Assembly (NCBI GenBank): GCA_963929765.1 | Contig: CAWVKD010000028.1 | Span: forward strand, 1-64,000 | Length of the DNA: 64,000 bases | Source of the DNA: RGIG529 sp963929765 | Lineage (GTDB): Bacteria > Bacillota > Clostridia > Oscillospirales > Oscillospiraceae | Direction: 5' to 3' | Shown: piece by piece, positions 16,169 to 25,561 of the stretch | Layout of the letters: each line of letters starts with the position of its first letter | Numbering within the stretch: the first letter of the stretch is position 1 | Translations under genes and position numbers: made by a program | The notes under the pieces: model-generated | Seen by the model: the letters and a program-made list of their open reading frames with translations, nothing else | What the model was told of the DNA's origin: nothing | Databases searched by the model: none

Positions 16169-18498
16169 ATCCATTTTCGAATCTTTTGTTTGATACCAGG
16201 TCCTAATATCTTTGCTCCAATCCGATACAAAAGAGACGGTTGCCGCAAAAAAGTTTGACTTACTTCTTCAAAAGGCTGTGTTTGGAATGCTTCGAAAAAC
16301 GCACTTCTTTTGTTTGGCATTTCAATGGGAGTTTTCAGCCGTGGGTTCCCCTCAATCGCCTCTTGCAGCGACCGTTCTACCCGGGATACTTCTTCATCTA
16401 CTGCATCTAAGAGCGCTTGCCCTTTCTCTGTATGGGATAAAACCAATGAAACACCGTCTTCCATACGAATAGATACAGGGAGCGCTTTAGCAGAGACTCC
16501 CCAAAAATCCCCAAGCGTCAAATCGGAACAGCGCTCTGGCGTTGTGTATTGGCAATGATAACAAGAAGGCCTCAGAAAAAGAGCCATACCAAATCCACGT
16601 CCATAAGGTGTCTTCATCAACGGTGCCGCCCACTGTGTTCCATTCTCAAATTGAGCTACAAACCTGGCACGGGTCCATCCGTCCTCTTTGTCGCGGAAGG
16701 ATACAGAGGCCACTGCGCTACCTGCATCTGCTTCCATTTGCCCGACATATTTTTCCCATACACCAGGCGATGGTACACCATGGCAAACCAAGTCACATAA
16801 AATCAGTTTTTCGTATGGTTCACGAAGATAGTGTCGCAGGCCATCCACTTGACATGGCGTTCCGGAAAAGAGTACTGTTTTGCCCAAGTCCAACAAATCT
16901 TTGATCTCATTAAACGAACGGCCCAGATCGCTCTGAACGTATTTTGTACTTCGCAGTCGGAACAGCTCTTCCTCCTTCTCCACGCAAACATGGGAAAGAT
17001 GGAACATTTCATCAAAGGCCGCTCCATATACCACCCCTCCTTTTTTCAATACGTGAGAAGCTAGAGCAGAAAAAACACCACCGGAAGTACTTTCTTTCTT
17101 GATCTCCTTATTTTGGACCCATGCGGCATACACTCGAGGTTCAAAAGAGAGTTTCCTTTCTTCTCCTTTTAAAACAGGACACACCGTCTCACAAGTTCGG
17201 CATCGAATGCATGTATCTCCAATGAGAGGACGTAAAAAACCTTCTTCATCCACTTTCATTGTAATGCACCCCATGGGACAGGCTGCCTGACAGGCAGAAC
17301 AGCCAGTGCATTGATCCCGCCCTGCAAGACGCACCTTCTTTCTGGGCATACGAACATCTCTTTCAGAGGTCCATCGTTTCGGGTCCGCAGCTTCCAAATT
17401 ATTGCGCAAAAAGGATAGCGAATGTTCTCGTTCCTCCGCCATTCGCTTCCGGATGGAACCATAGTCAATCGCTTCCTCGATTGGCACGGTATGCTCCAGA
17501 CCTACAATTCGTCCTGTTTGCCCTACAAGGTTCAACAAATGATAAATTCTAGATTGCTCCGGATGTTTTTGTTCTTTAGGACTTACAGCTGTAAAAAACG
17601 GTTTTTCAAATTGCAAAGAAAAAACAGTTCCATGGAAAGAATTGGTCAAAACGTATGCTGCATGTTGAAATAATCCCAAAAACTCTTGGGGACCAGCATC
17701 CAATATGATTTTCTTTGTCCCTGGTACACGGCGCCGCATACCTGCAAGCTGTATCACAGGATAACCCGTCTTCTCTTTCAGCTCCTGCAAATAAGGCAAT
17801 AAATTCGAATAGTCGGAAATAAAATAGCAGAGGATATAAGGGCCTTCTATTTGGGGAGGAACCGCAATTTCTCCCCAAGTCTCTCCGGTCAAAAGAAGAG
17901 TGGGGTCTAATACGGTAGGCACCTTCTGATCCATAACATGTTCCAAAATCTCTTGCGTTCTGGTCTCTCTTGCAGAAACAGCATCGAACGATTGAAGATA
18001 TTGTTCCAATTCATCTTCCATAGACTCGGGAATCGAAGTCCCTCCAAAACTGGAAGCATAAGATATTTTTCGTCCCTCTGTTGCAAAAGTTAAAAAGAAT
18101 GCAGGATCAAAACGTCCATTGGCAAAAATAGAAGGACTCCATATTTGGTCACTGCCAGCGATATAAAGATCATAAACAGGAGGGGCAGCTCGCAATGCTT
18201 CATTACTCTCATACTGCATTTTACTGCAATGCATCTTCTCTGTTACAAATGCAGCAAACCGTTCATTTCGCCGTCTTAGCGCCTTGTGGTGTAGCAAGGT
18301 ATGTCCATTGATCAATAGAGTCTTGGGTGACATTCCTTTTCGATATAAGCGATTGGTTTGTGTTGTATGAGGTAAACGATAATCAATCAACTCACACGGG
18401 GTGCCCAATTGCTCCACCGCTCGCATGGTGGCATACGCCTGCAATTGAGCTCCGTAGTGATTCGCAAAATGAAAGGTGATCAGTCCAGCCGCTTTCAT
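16159..18498 (-). CDS. Polysaccharide pyruvyl transferase / ferredoxin / FrhB-like fusion protein
   Basis: 779 residues; start ATG at 18498 behind AAAGGAG (the frame is open to 18624 without a site). Residues about 1-340 are a polysaccharide pyruvyl transferase domain (HFANHYGAQLQAYA, IAGSDQIWSP, ASSFG, LTNSFHGTVFS). At about 395-445 are two 4Fe-4S clusters (CTGCSACQAACP and CIRCRTCETVCP). From about 455 there is a coenzyme F420 hydrogenase beta-subunit (FrhB) N- and C-terminal region (STSGGVFSALA, FSGTPCQVDGL, DLVCHGVPSP, LGDFWG). Such pairs occur in exopolysaccharide clusters as adjacent genes; here they are one chain. No glycosyltransferase neighbours are present. The reaction is inferred: a redox-linked modification of a surface glycan. 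Confidence 0.88.
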   Translation of the reverse strand: MKAAGLITFHFANHYGAQLQAYATMRAVEQLGTPCELIDYRLPHTTQTNRLYRKGMSPKTLLINGHTLLHHKALRRRNERFAAFVTEKMHCSKMQYESNEALRAAPPVYDLYIAGSDQIWSPSIFANGRFDPAFFLTFATEGRKISYASSFGGTSIPESMEDELEQYLQSFDAVSARETRTQEILEHVMDQKVPTVLDPTLLLTGETWGEIAVPPQIEGPYILCYFISDYSNLLPYLQELKEKTGYPVIQLAGMRRRVPGTKKIILDAGPQEFLGLFQHAAYVLTNSFHGTVFSLQFEKPFFTAVSPKEQKHPEQSRIYHLLNLVGQTGRIVGLEHTVPIEEAIDYGSIRKRMAEEREHSLSFLRNNLEAADPKRWTSERDVRMPRKKVRLAGRDQCTGCSACQAACPMGCITMKVDEEGFLRPLIGDTCIRCRTCETVCPVLKGEERKLSFEPRVYAAWVQNKEIKKESTSGGVFSALASHVLKKGGVVYGAAFDEMFHLSHVCVEKEEELFRLRSTKYVQSDLGRSFNEIKDLLDLGKTVLFSGTPCQVDGLRHYLREPYEKLILCDLVCHGVPSPGVWEKYVGQMEADAGSAVASVSFRDKEDGWTRARFVAQFENGTQWAAPLMKTPYGRGFGMALFLRPSCYHCQYTTPERCSDLTLGDFWGVSAKALPVSIRMEDGVSLVLSHTEKGQALLDAVDEEVSRVERSLQEAIEGNPRLKTPIEMPNKRSAFFEAFQTQPFEEVSQTFLRQPSLLYRIGAKILGPGIKQKIRKWMKK

Positions 18499-18563
18499 CA
18501 ATTTCGCTCCTTTTTTGAATCTTTTCAGCAAGTTTATGATCCAATTTTCCGCTTTTACGCCAT

Positions 18564-18592
18564 AGTATATCACAACCAAAATATGATGGCAA
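18564..18592 (-). promoter_or_regulatory. Sigma-A promoter for the pyruvyl transferase fusion gene
   Basis: On the minus strand TTGCCA (18592-18587), 17-nt spacer, TATACT (18569-18564). It lies about 65 nt upstream of the gene start and diverges from the promoter at 18632. Confidence 0.75.
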
Positions 18593-18631
18593 GAAGAGTA
18601 AGAAGAGACCCTCTTTTTTATCACTTGCTAT

Positions 18632-18660
18632 TTGACGATATAAAATAATAATGGTATAAT
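18632..18660 (+). promoter_or_regulatory. Sigma-A promoter for the methyltransferase-ecf-truA operon
   Basis: TTGACG (18632-18637), exact 17-nt spacer, TATAAT (18655-18660), 43 nt before the ATG at 18703. Near-consensus, and back-to-back with the minus-strand promoter, leaving about 40 bp between the two -35 boxes. Confidence 0.85.
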
Positions 18661-18702
18661 GTGACATTACGTTGATCTTTATTAGAAAAGCAGAGGAACT
18701 AT

Positions 18703-19602
18703 ATGTGGATTTCAAACCAATGGAACGATTATGAGCTATTAGACTGTGGTGACTGCAAACGCCTGGAACGCTGGGGTAACCAAATTCTGGTGCGGCCAGA
18801 CCCGCAAGCTATCTGGGAATCTCCCATGAAGCATCCTGGCTGGCGCACTCCCAATGCCCGATATACAAGATCCTCCACTGGCGGTGGAAAATGGAGTATT
18901 TTTCGTTTGCCTGAACGATGGCGTATCCATTATCGAGAGCTTACTTTTCAAATCAGGCCGATGAATTTCAAGCATACTGGTTTGTTTCCTGAGCAAGCTG
19001 TCAATTGGGATTTTGCTCAAGAGGCTATCCGCAATGCCAAACGGCCCATTCAGGTTCTTAATCTGTTTGCTTACACAGGAGGTGCAACGGTGGCCTGCGC
19101 CGCTGCTGGTGCTTCTGTTTGCCATGTAGATGCCGCCCGTGGCATGGTTGCTTGGGCACGAGAAAATGCCCAACTTTCGGGTCTTAGCAAAGCGCCCATT
19201 CGCTGGATTGTAGATGACTGTGTTAAATTTGTAGAACGCGAAATCAGGCGTGGCCGTCGTTATGACGCTCTTATTCTGGATCCACCCTCTTATGGGCGAG
19301 GCCCATCCGGTGAAATATGGAAATTAGAAGAAAGGCTTTATCCGTTTCTAAAGCTTTGTGTACAGGTTCTGTCCAAGAAACCTCTCTTTATTATTTTGAA
19401 TTCTTATACCACCGGACTTGCCCCTGCAGTCTTGTCCTATCTTTTAAATACTCTTGTCGTACCTCGTTTTGGCGGGCAAGTTGAAAGTAGGGAGCTCGGC
19501 CTCCCTGTAACAGAGAGTGGTCTTGCTCTACCCTGTGGTGCAACAGGACGATGGATTGCAAATGCCAAGGTGAAGCCGCAAAAAGCGGTGGAGGAACTAT
19601 GA
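18703..19602 (+). CDS. Class I SAM-dependent methyltransferase (RlmI/RlmK-like)
   Basis: 299 residues behind AGAGGA. The C-terminal two thirds match the COG1092-type rRNA cytosine/guanine methyltransferase domain: LNLFAYTGGATVACAAAGA (SAM motif I), HVDAARGMVAWARENA, WIVDDCVKFVEREIRRG and LDPPSYGRG (catalytic NPPY-like motif). It lacks the N-terminal PUA domain of RlmI, consistent with a shorter subfamily. The substrate is probably rRNA but unproven. The last codons overlap the ecfA1 start (ATGA). Confidence 0.85.
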   Translation: MWISNQWNDYELLDCGDCKRLERWGNQILVRPDPQAIWESPMKHPGWRTPNARYTRSSTGGGKWSIFRLPERWRIHYRELTFQIRPMNFKHTGLFPEQAVNWDFAQEAIRNAKRPIQVLNLFAYTGGATVACAAAGASVCHVDAARGMVAWARENAQLSGLSKAPIRWIVDDCVKFVEREIRRGRRYDALILDPPSYGRGPSGEIWKLEERLYPFLKLCVQVLSKKPLFIILNSYTTGLAPAVLSYLLNTLVVPRFGGQVESRELGLPVTESGLALPCGATGRWIANAKVKPQKAVEEL

Positions 19603-20444
19603 AACAGATGATTGAAACCCAACAGTTAGAATTTACGTATCAAACGGAAAACGGTGCATTTCCCGTTTTAAAAAACGTAACTCTTTCTATCGAGGAAGGT
19701 ACTTTTGTAGCCGTTTTGGGCCATAACGGTTCTGGGAAATCTACATTAGCCAAACATTTTAATGCAATCCTTTTACCTTCTGGTGGCACAGTCTACGTCT
19801 CCGGGTTGGATACTGCAGATGAATCGCTTTTAATCGATATTCGCCGAACGGTGGGTATGGTATTTCAAAATCCAGACAACCAGATTGTTGCCAACGTGGT
19901 AGAAGAAGATGTTGCTTTTGCTCCAGAAAATTTAGGTGTACCGCCAGCTGAAATTCGCCAGAGAGTAGACGACGCATTAAAGATGGTAGGAATGTATGCT
20001 TACCGCACACATGCGCCTCATCTGCTCTCCGGTGGTCAGAAACAGCGAATTGCTATTGCCGGGGTGATTGCCATGCAACCTCGCTGTATCGTTTTAGATG
20101 AACCAACCGCTATGTTAGATCCCATTGGTCGGCGGGAAGTTATGAATACCATCCACAAGCTCAACAAAACCCATGGCATCACCATGATTCTGATCACCCA
20201 CCACATGGAGGAAGCCGCGCAAGCGCAACGAGTAGTAGTTATGGACCACGGTCAGGTTCTGGCGGATGGAACACCCAAGTCCGTGTTCCCGCAAGTAGAA
20301 TTGCTTAAGTCCATCGGATTGGATGTACCGGAAACGGTAGAACTACTGTATCAACTGAGGGCAAAGGGATGTGACCTTCCACTAGACGCTCTTTCCGTCG
20401 AAGAATGTGCAAAGGCTATTTATAGCATGTTTACCCGTTCATAG
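19599..20444 (+). CDS. ecfA1: ECF transporter ATP-binding protein EcfA1
   Basis: 281 residues; ATG overlaps the upstream stop behind GGAGGA. ATPase of an energy-coupling-factor importer. Walker A GHNGSGKST, Q-loop VFQNPDNQIVANVVEEDVAF (typical of EcfA), signature LLSGGQKQR, Walker B IVLDEPTAMLD and ITHHMEEA are all present. It pairs with EcfA2 as a heterodimer on EcfT. No substrate-binding S component is encoded in the window, so this is a shared (group II) module. Confidence 0.95.
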   Translation: MKQMIETQQLEFTYQTENGAFPVLKNVTLSIEEGTFVAVLGHNGSGKSTLAKHFNAILLPSGGTVYVSGLDTADESLLIDIRRTVGMVFQNPDNQIVANVVEEDVAFAPENLGVPPAEIRQRVDDALKMVGMYAYRTHAPHLLSGGQKQRIAIAGVIAMQPRCIVLDEPTAMLDPIGRREVMNTIHKLNKTHGITMILITHHMEEAAQAQRVVVMDHGQVLADGTPKSVFPQVELLKSIGLDVPETVELLYQLRAKGCDLPLDALSVEECAKAIYSMFTRS

Positions 20445-20505
20445 CTCTCTTTGGGCGTGATTTGCTGATACAAACACGCACCACCATGATAAAGGAATGA
20501 AGTAC

Positions 20506-21372
20506 GTGGCGCCGATTTTAAAAACAGAACACCTTTCCCATATTTACAGTGTGGGCACACCATTTGAACATGTGGCACTAGAAGAAATCAACCTTTCCAT
20601 TGAGCAGGGGGAAATTGTAGGCTTGATTGGTCATACCGGCTCTGGAAAGTCTACTTTAATTCAACATCTAAACGGGCTTCTCAAGCCAACTTCCGGACAT
20701 ATCTACTTGGATGGAGAGGATATCTGGTCTTCCCCACAAGTAACGCGTATGGCCCGATTTCGAGTTGGATTGGTGTTTCAATATCCAGAATATCAGCTTT
20801 TTGAAGACACAATTTATAAAGATATTTCTTTTGGTCCCCGCAACATGGGACTGTCCCAGGATGAAATTCACAAACGTGTATTGGAAGCTGCACAATTTGT
20901 GGGGCTTTCTGAAGACGACTTGCAAAAATCCCCTTTCGAGGTATCTGGTGGCCAAAAACGACGCGCCGCCATTGCCGGAGTGATTGCAATGCAGCCCGAT
21001 GTGCTCATTCTGGACGAGCCGACAGCCGGTTTGGACCCTGCTGGGCGAGATAGTATTTTAGAAAACATTCTCGCTTATCACAAAACACAAAATTCTACCA
21101 TCTTATTGGTCAGTCACAGTATGGAGGACATGGCTCGTATGGCAGACCGCTTGATCGTAATGAACGAAAGCCACATTTTTATGCAGGGAACGCCAGGAGA
21201 AGTATTTGCCCGGGCAGAAGAGTTGACCAGCATTGGGCTCACTGTACCTCAGGTCACAACAGTTATGGGACAATTATGTGAATTGGGCCTGCCTCTTCCG
21301 CCAAATATCTATACAATAGAGCAGGCTACTGCTGCAATTCTGGCTCTTTTGGAAGGAGGCCATCATGCTTAA
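20506..21372 (+). CDS. ecfA2: ECF transporter ATP-binding protein EcfA2
   Basis: About 288 residues. GTG at 20506 sits 9 nt behind AAAGGA; the ATG at 20497 directly abuts the AAAGGA and is less likely. Second ATPase of the ECF module: Walker A GHTGSGKST, Q-loop VFQYPEYQLFEDTIYKDISFGP (the EcfA2 form), signature VSGGQKRR, Walker B LILDEPTAGLD and VSHSMED. It overlaps ecfT by 8 nt. Confidence 0.94.
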   Translation: MAPILKTEHLSHIYSVGTPFEHVALEEINLSIEQGEIVGLIGHTGSGKSTLIQHLNGLLKPTSGHIYLDGEDIWSSPQVTRMARFRVGLVFQYPEYQLFEDTIYKDISFGPRNMGLSQDEIHKRVLEAAQFVGLSEDDLQKSPFEVSGGQKRRAAIAGVIAMQPDVLILDEPTAGLDPAGRDSILENILAYHKTQNSTILLVSHSMEDMARMADRLIVMNESHIFMQGTPGEVFARAEELTSIGLTVPQVTTVMGQLCELGLPLPPNIYTIEQATAAILALLEGGHHA

Positions 21373-22168
21373 AGACATCACCCTTGGCCAGTACTTTCCG
21401 GGAGATACTTTTATCCATCGTCTGGATCCCCGTATTAAACTAATCGCTGTACTCCTATATATCATCGCTTTGTTTTCTGCAAAATACTTTCTCACATACG
21501 GTATTATGATCGCGGTTTTAGCCATATCTGTTGTCGTTTCCAAAGTAAGTTTAAAAACTATTTTAAAAGGCGTTAAACCTATTTTTATTATCGTCATTAT
21601 TACCGGTCTACTCAATTTGTTTTATACACCAGGTGAGCCATTGGTGCACTTCTGGATCTTCACCATTACAAAAGAAGGTATTTTTTCAGCAGTATTTATG
21701 ATTATCAGGATTATTATGTTAATCATCGGCACTTTTTTGCTTACCTATACCACCTCTCCTATTTTGCTCACAGATGGTCTAGAGATGTTATTAAGTCCGC
21801 TCAAAAAAATCAAGGTGCCTATTCATGAATTGTCCATGATGATGAGTATTGCACTTCGTTTTATTCCAACTCTCATTGAAGAAACCGATAAAATTATGAG
21901 TGCTCAAAAAGCAAGAGGTGCCGATTTTGAAACAGGAAGTCTGTTAAAGCGAGCCAAGGCTCTTTTACCTCTTTTGGTTCCTCTCTTTATCAGCTCCTTC
22001 CGTCGTGCGGACGAATTAGCCATCGCTATGGAGTGCCGATGTTACCACGGCGGCAATGGGCGCACTAGATTGCGCCAACTCAAATTTGTGGGAAGAGATT
22101 ATGCAACTCTCTTTTCAGGTTTGGCGCTATGTGCAGGTGTTATTGTTTTGGGGCGGTTTGGATGGTAA
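21365..22168 (+). CDS. ecfT: ECF transporter transmembrane scaffold EcfT
   Basis: 267 residues, membrane protein with about six to seven segments. The HRLDPRIKL N-terminus and the two coupling-helix signatures (SAQKARGADF at about 178-187 and ELAIAMECRCY at about 217-227) carry the Ala-Arg-Gly-type motifs that dock onto the two ATPases. It starts inside ecfA2 and ends inside truA, so A1-A2-T-truA are translated as a unit. Confidence 0.95.
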   Translation: MLKDITLGQYFPGDTFIHRLDPRIKLIAVLLYIIALFSAKYFLTYGIMIAVLAISVVVSKVSLKTILKGVKPIFIIVIITGLLNLFYTPGEPLVHFWIFTITKEGIFSAVFMIIRIIMLIIGTFLLTYTTSPILLTDGLEMLLSPLKKIKVPIHELSMMMSIALRFIPTLIEETDKIMSAQKARGADFETGSLLKRAKALLPLLVPLFISSFRRADELAIAMECRCYHGGNGRTRLRQLKFVGRDYATLFSGLALCAGVIVLGRFGW

Positions 22169-22935
22169 CAAAAAATATTGCCCTTCGCCTTATGTACGTC
22201 GGCACAGACTTTCATGGGTGGCAAGTGCAAAAAAACGCCATTTCTGTAGCTGAAACATTGGAAAAGGCCATTGCTGGAGTTGTAGGCCACCCTGTTCGTG
22301 TGGTAGGTTGTGGCCGCACTGACGCAGGCGTCCATGCAAAGGTCTATATTGCTAATTTCCGTACCACCTCCCGTATTCCATTGGACCGCCTGCCGCTGGC
22401 TTTAAATACCCGTCTACCTGATAGCATTGTCGTCACAAAAGCTACGGAAGTTTCGGAAGATTTCAATGCTATTGGCTCCTGTGTTCAAAAAGAGTACACA
22501 TATTTGATCTATAATTCTCGTATGAGGAATGCGTTTTACGTCGATCGGGCTTATTTTTGTCCAAAACAGTTGGACCATCAGCGTATGGCACAAGCCGCCA
22601 TCCATTTTGAAGGAACACACGATTTTGCTGCCGTCCGCTCTGTTGGAACAGATGTACGCTCCACTGTACGTACTATTCATTATTGCAATGTACAACGTAA
22701 AGGAGATTTGGTTTCTGTTTCCGTTTGTGCAGATGGGTTTCTCTACAATATGGTACGTGCTATCACCGGCACATTAGTCTATGTAGGGCTTGGAAAACTA
22801 TCACCTGATGCTATTTCTGATCTTTTGTTGGGGCGAGATCGAACAGCTGCTGGTCCCACCTTACCACCAGGCGGACTTTATCTTACTCGTCTATGGTATC
22901 GAGAAGACATTGGTGTAGATCAAATCAGCTGTTGA
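22162..22935 (+). CDS. truA: tRNA pseudouridine(38-40) synthase TruA
   Basis: 257 residues; ATG overlaps ecfT's stop and has GGGGCGG 5 nt upstream. It isomerises uridines 38-40 in tRNA anticodon arms. The catalytic Asp is D54 in GCGRTDAGVHA; the YVGTDFHGWQ N-terminus and the FLYNMVRAITGTL C-terminal motif are typical. The ecf-truA gene order is widespread in Firmicutes. Confidence 0.96.
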   Translation: MVTKNIALRLMYVGTDFHGWQVQKNAISVAETLEKAIAGVVGHPVRVVGCGRTDAGVHAKVYIANFRTTSRIPLDRLPLALNTRLPDSIVVTKATEVSEDFNAIGSCVQKEYTYLIYNSRMRNAFYVDRAYFCPKQLDHQRMAQAAIHFEGTHDFAAVRSVGTDVRSTVRTIHYCNVQRKGDLVSVSVCADGFLYNMVRAITGTLVYVGLGKLSPDAISDLLLGRDRTAAGPTLPPGGLYLTRLWYREDIGVDQISC

Positions 22936-22973
22936 ATACCATTTTTTCCAAAGATAGGATTAGGAGGACTCTC

Positions 22974-24185
22974 ATGCCAACGAAACTACCAGATTCCCAT
23001 CCCGCCGCTTCTGGAAAGGAAACCTCTCGCAAACGTAAAAAGCGTCGTCCCAGACGAAGTGTCCTATTCCGAATCATTTCATTTATCCTTATGCTGATTC
23101 TGGTTCTTGGCGCTATTTTGGTAGTTGTATTCCGGGATCAATTGAATATTGATGCTTTACGTCGCGCCATTGCCTATCGACAAATGGAACGCAATGAATC
23201 AGGGCAATGTACTGAATTTGAATATGAGCAAGATACCAGCAATCAGTTTGCCACATATCAGAATGGTCTTTTGATCGCCTCTACCACAGGGGTAACTTTA
23301 TTTGATCAAAGTGGGCAAGAGCGTTTTTCCGAGAAAACAGCCATGTCTTCTCCTATCATCTGCACCTCAGATACAGCTGCATTGGTCTATGACGTGAGTG
23401 GTTCCCACTTGCTTCTGTTTTCTGGTATGAAAGTAGGGCTTTCTCTTACGCTAGATAACGGATTGTCCTTCTTCTCTGCCAGCTTAAATAACAGTGGGTA
23501 TTTGACAACGGTTTCTCAAGCGGCTGGATATAAAGCGGTGGTAGATGTATATAATGAAGAACAGAAACACGTTTTCCGTTGGAACTCTTCCTCTCATTTC
23601 GTTTCTGATGCTGTTGTTTTCAACGACTGCAAAACAATGGCTGCTGTCACAGTAGGGCAGGCCAATGCACAATATGAAAGCAGCCTGGTACTTTACCACT
23701 TAGACAGCGAATCTCCCTATACCACTTTAAATTTAGGGAATCACCTGGTTCTCTCTGTAAAACCCATGGGAGAATTGCTTTGTATTTTGACCGACGACGC
23801 TCTAATGTATGTCAATCAGAAGGGAGAGCTGCTGTCTACTTATTCTTATCAGAACGAATCTCTTAGTATGTTTTCTTTGGACGGGGCAGATTTTTCTGTG
23901 GTAGAATTAGGAAAATACCAGGCAGGAAGCCTGGGACAGCTTGTAACAATCGACTCTGCGGGCAACGAGATCGCTTCTCTTCCTCTTTCGGAAAATGTGG
24001 TTTCTCTGTCTGCATCCGGTCGATACGTTGCTGTTCTTTTCTCCAACCATTTGGATATTTATGATCAGAATCTCAAGCTCTATGCAAGACTAGAAGACAC
24101 TGGCAGTACCCGAAAGGTATTTATGCGTTCGGATGGCTCCGTAATGTGTGTGGGTATTGATACCGCTTGGCTGTATCTTCCTTGA
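22974..24185 (+). CDS. Membrane-anchored beta-propeller-like protein (DUF5711-type)
   Basis: 403 residues; start ATG 5 nt behind TAGGAGG. A basic cytoplasmic N-terminus (KRKKRRPRR) precedes one membrane segment at about 27-50 and a large extracytoplasmic region. That region is full of repeating beta-strand units (GYLTTVSQAAGYKAVVDVYN, GRYVAVLFSNHLDIYDQN) resembling a propeller. This matches DUF5711 proteins of Clostridia, which have no known function. It precedes a CvpA-like gene by 43 nt, probably in one transcript. Confidence 0.65.
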   Translation: MPTKLPDSHPAASGKETSRKRKKRRPRRSVLFRIISFILMLILVLGAILVVVFRDQLNIDALRRAIAYRQMERNESGQCTEFEYEQDTSNQFATYQNGLLIASTTGVTLFDQSGQERFSEKTAMSSPIICTSDTAALVYDVSGSHLLLFSGMKVGLSLTLDNGLSFFSASLNNSGYLTTVSQAAGYKAVVDVYNEEQKHVFRWNSSSHFVSDAVVFNDCKTMAAVTVGQANAQYESSLVLYHLDSESPYTTLNLGNHLVLSVKPMGELLCILTDDALMYVNQKGELLSTYSYQNESLSMFSLDGADFSVVELGKYQAGSLGQLVTIDSAGNEIASLPLSENVVSLSASGRYVAVLFSNHLDIYDQNLKLYARLEDTGSTRKVFMRSDGSVMCVGIDTAWLYLP

Positions 24186-24228
24186 TTTTCCTTTTTATTC
24201 TTTCTATTTCTCAGAAAGGGGGACAAAT

Positions 24229-24984
24229 GTGAGTCCCATCATCATCGATCTGATTCTATTATTGATTTTGATCCTGTTTATGTACACAGGGTTTCGGAAA
24301 GGTCTTATATCCACTTTAGCGGGCCTTCTCTCCTTTATCATTGCACTGGTTGGGGCAAATTTGCTGGCACGTGCATGTACCCCTACCGTAGCCAATTGGA
24401 TTGCTCCTTCGATAGAAACAGCTCTTGTGGAAAAAATACAAACTACACCAGACCCGCAAGATACCACATCTTCTGTATCACCTTCTTCGGAGTATACTGA
24501 ATCGACCAGTAACCCTCATTCTGATGGCGAAACAGATCAAACTATGTCAGAAGAAAATAGCCTCATCTCGGTTTTACAGCAACTTGGTCTTTACGACAGT
24601 GTGACGCAGTATATCACCGACGCCACAGAGCAGCAAGTAACCGCAGCAGGTACCAGTATTGCAAAAATCCTTTCACTCTCTCTTGCTTCTCTTGTTGCGT
24701 TCTGGGTACTTTTTCTCTTGTTTCTTATTCTGTTGCGGATTGTTTTGGGAATTTTGGTGCGAGGGCTCAATCTTGTGGCGCGCCTTCCGGTTCTCCATCA
24801 GCTTAATCACATAGGAGGTCTTCTTATAGGCTTATTGCAGGGAATCGTTGTTCTATTTCTCATTGCATGCCTCCTGCCTCTTTTAGGACCATGGATTCCT
24901 GAAAATGTGATGGAGCAAACTATCCTTCTGCGCCTATTGACACACACCAACCCATTTGCACTATTCCCTGCATTGTCCACATAA
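24229..24984 (+). CDS. CvpA-family membrane protein
   Basis: 251 residues; GTG start behind GAAAGGGGG. The N-terminus IIIDLILLLILILFMYTGFRKGLISTL matches CvpA (colicin V production family) with a helical pair. An acidic Ser/Thr-rich linker of about 35 residues (near 85-120) is inserted before the remaining three membrane segments. CvpA proteins are linked to envelope homeostasis, but no biochemical activity is established. The insert makes this form longer than typical CvpA (about 165 residues). Confidence 0.75.
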   Translation: MSPIIIDLILLLILILFMYTGFRKGLISTLAGLLSFIIALVGANLLARACTPTVANWIAPSIETALVEKIQTTPDPQDTTSSVSPSSEYTESTSNPHSDGETDQTMSEENSLISVLQQLGLYDSVTQYITDATEQQVTAAGTSIAKILSLSLASLVAFWVLFLLFLILLRIVLGILVRGLNLVARLPVLHQLNHIGGLLIGLLQGIVVLFLIACLLPLLGPWIPENVMEQTILLRLLTHTNPFALFPALST

Positions 24985-25007
24985 ATTCAACATAAGGAAG
25001 CGAAGCT

Positions 25008-25547
25008 ATGACGATTCCAAACCTACTCTCCCTCTTTCGGCTAGCATTAGTTCCTCTATTTCCGATTGTCTTTTTCAGCGATATTCCTCACGCCCGCATA
25101 TATGCTATTTTGATTTACGCTTTAGCCTCTTTTACAGATGTGCTAGATGGATTTATCGCTCGACATTGCCATATGGTTTCTCAATTGGGACGTATTTTAG
25201 ATCCGCTAGCTGACAAACTAATGGCATTCACAGTGCTTACCTGTATTGCTGTGGCTCAAATTGTACCTTTTTGGGCTGTACTCATCTTTTTCTGTAAGGA
25301 AGCATTGATGGGGCTTGGCGCACTCACTCTTTACCAGAAGATTGATGATGTCATGCCTTCCAACTGGCTTGGAAAAGGCGCTGGCGCAACATTTTTTATT
25401 GTCTGTGTCTGTCTTATGCTTTTCCCTCAAATACCACACTTTTGGGCAACATTTTTGATTTGTGTTGCTCTGGCCCTTAATATCATTGCATTTTTTAACT
25501 ATCTTTGGATTTTTATCCTCAAAATAAACGAATCTAACGAATCATAA
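25008..25547 (+). CDS. pgsA: CDP-diacylglycerol-glycerol-3-phosphate phosphatidyltransferase-like
   Basis: 179 residues, inner-membrane enzyme of phosphatidylglycerol synthesis. The CDP-alcohol phosphotransferase signature is complete: D-x2-D-G-x2-A-R ... G-x3-D-x3-D, read as DVLDGFIAR ... GRILDPLADK. Four to five membrane helices. The length matches PgsA. A paralogous CDP-alcohol transferase (e.g. cardiolipin synthase type) cannot be fully excluded. clpE follows 14 nt later. Confidence 0.85.
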   Translation: MTIPNLLSLFRLALVPLFPIVFFSDIPHARIYAILIYALASFTDVLDGFIARHCHMVSQLGRILDPLADKLMAFTVLTCIAVAQIVPFWAVLIFFCKEALMGLGALTLYQKIDDVMPSNWLGKGAGATFFIVCVCLMLFPQIPHFWATFLICVALALNIIAFFNYLWIFILKINESNES

Positions 25548-25561
25548 AAGGAGATCATGGT

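Noticed and set aside
20497..20505. ATG 20497 as the ecfA2 start
   Set aside because: AAAGGA directly abuts this ATG (no spacing), while GTG 20506 has a 9-nt spacing; the choice is not certain.
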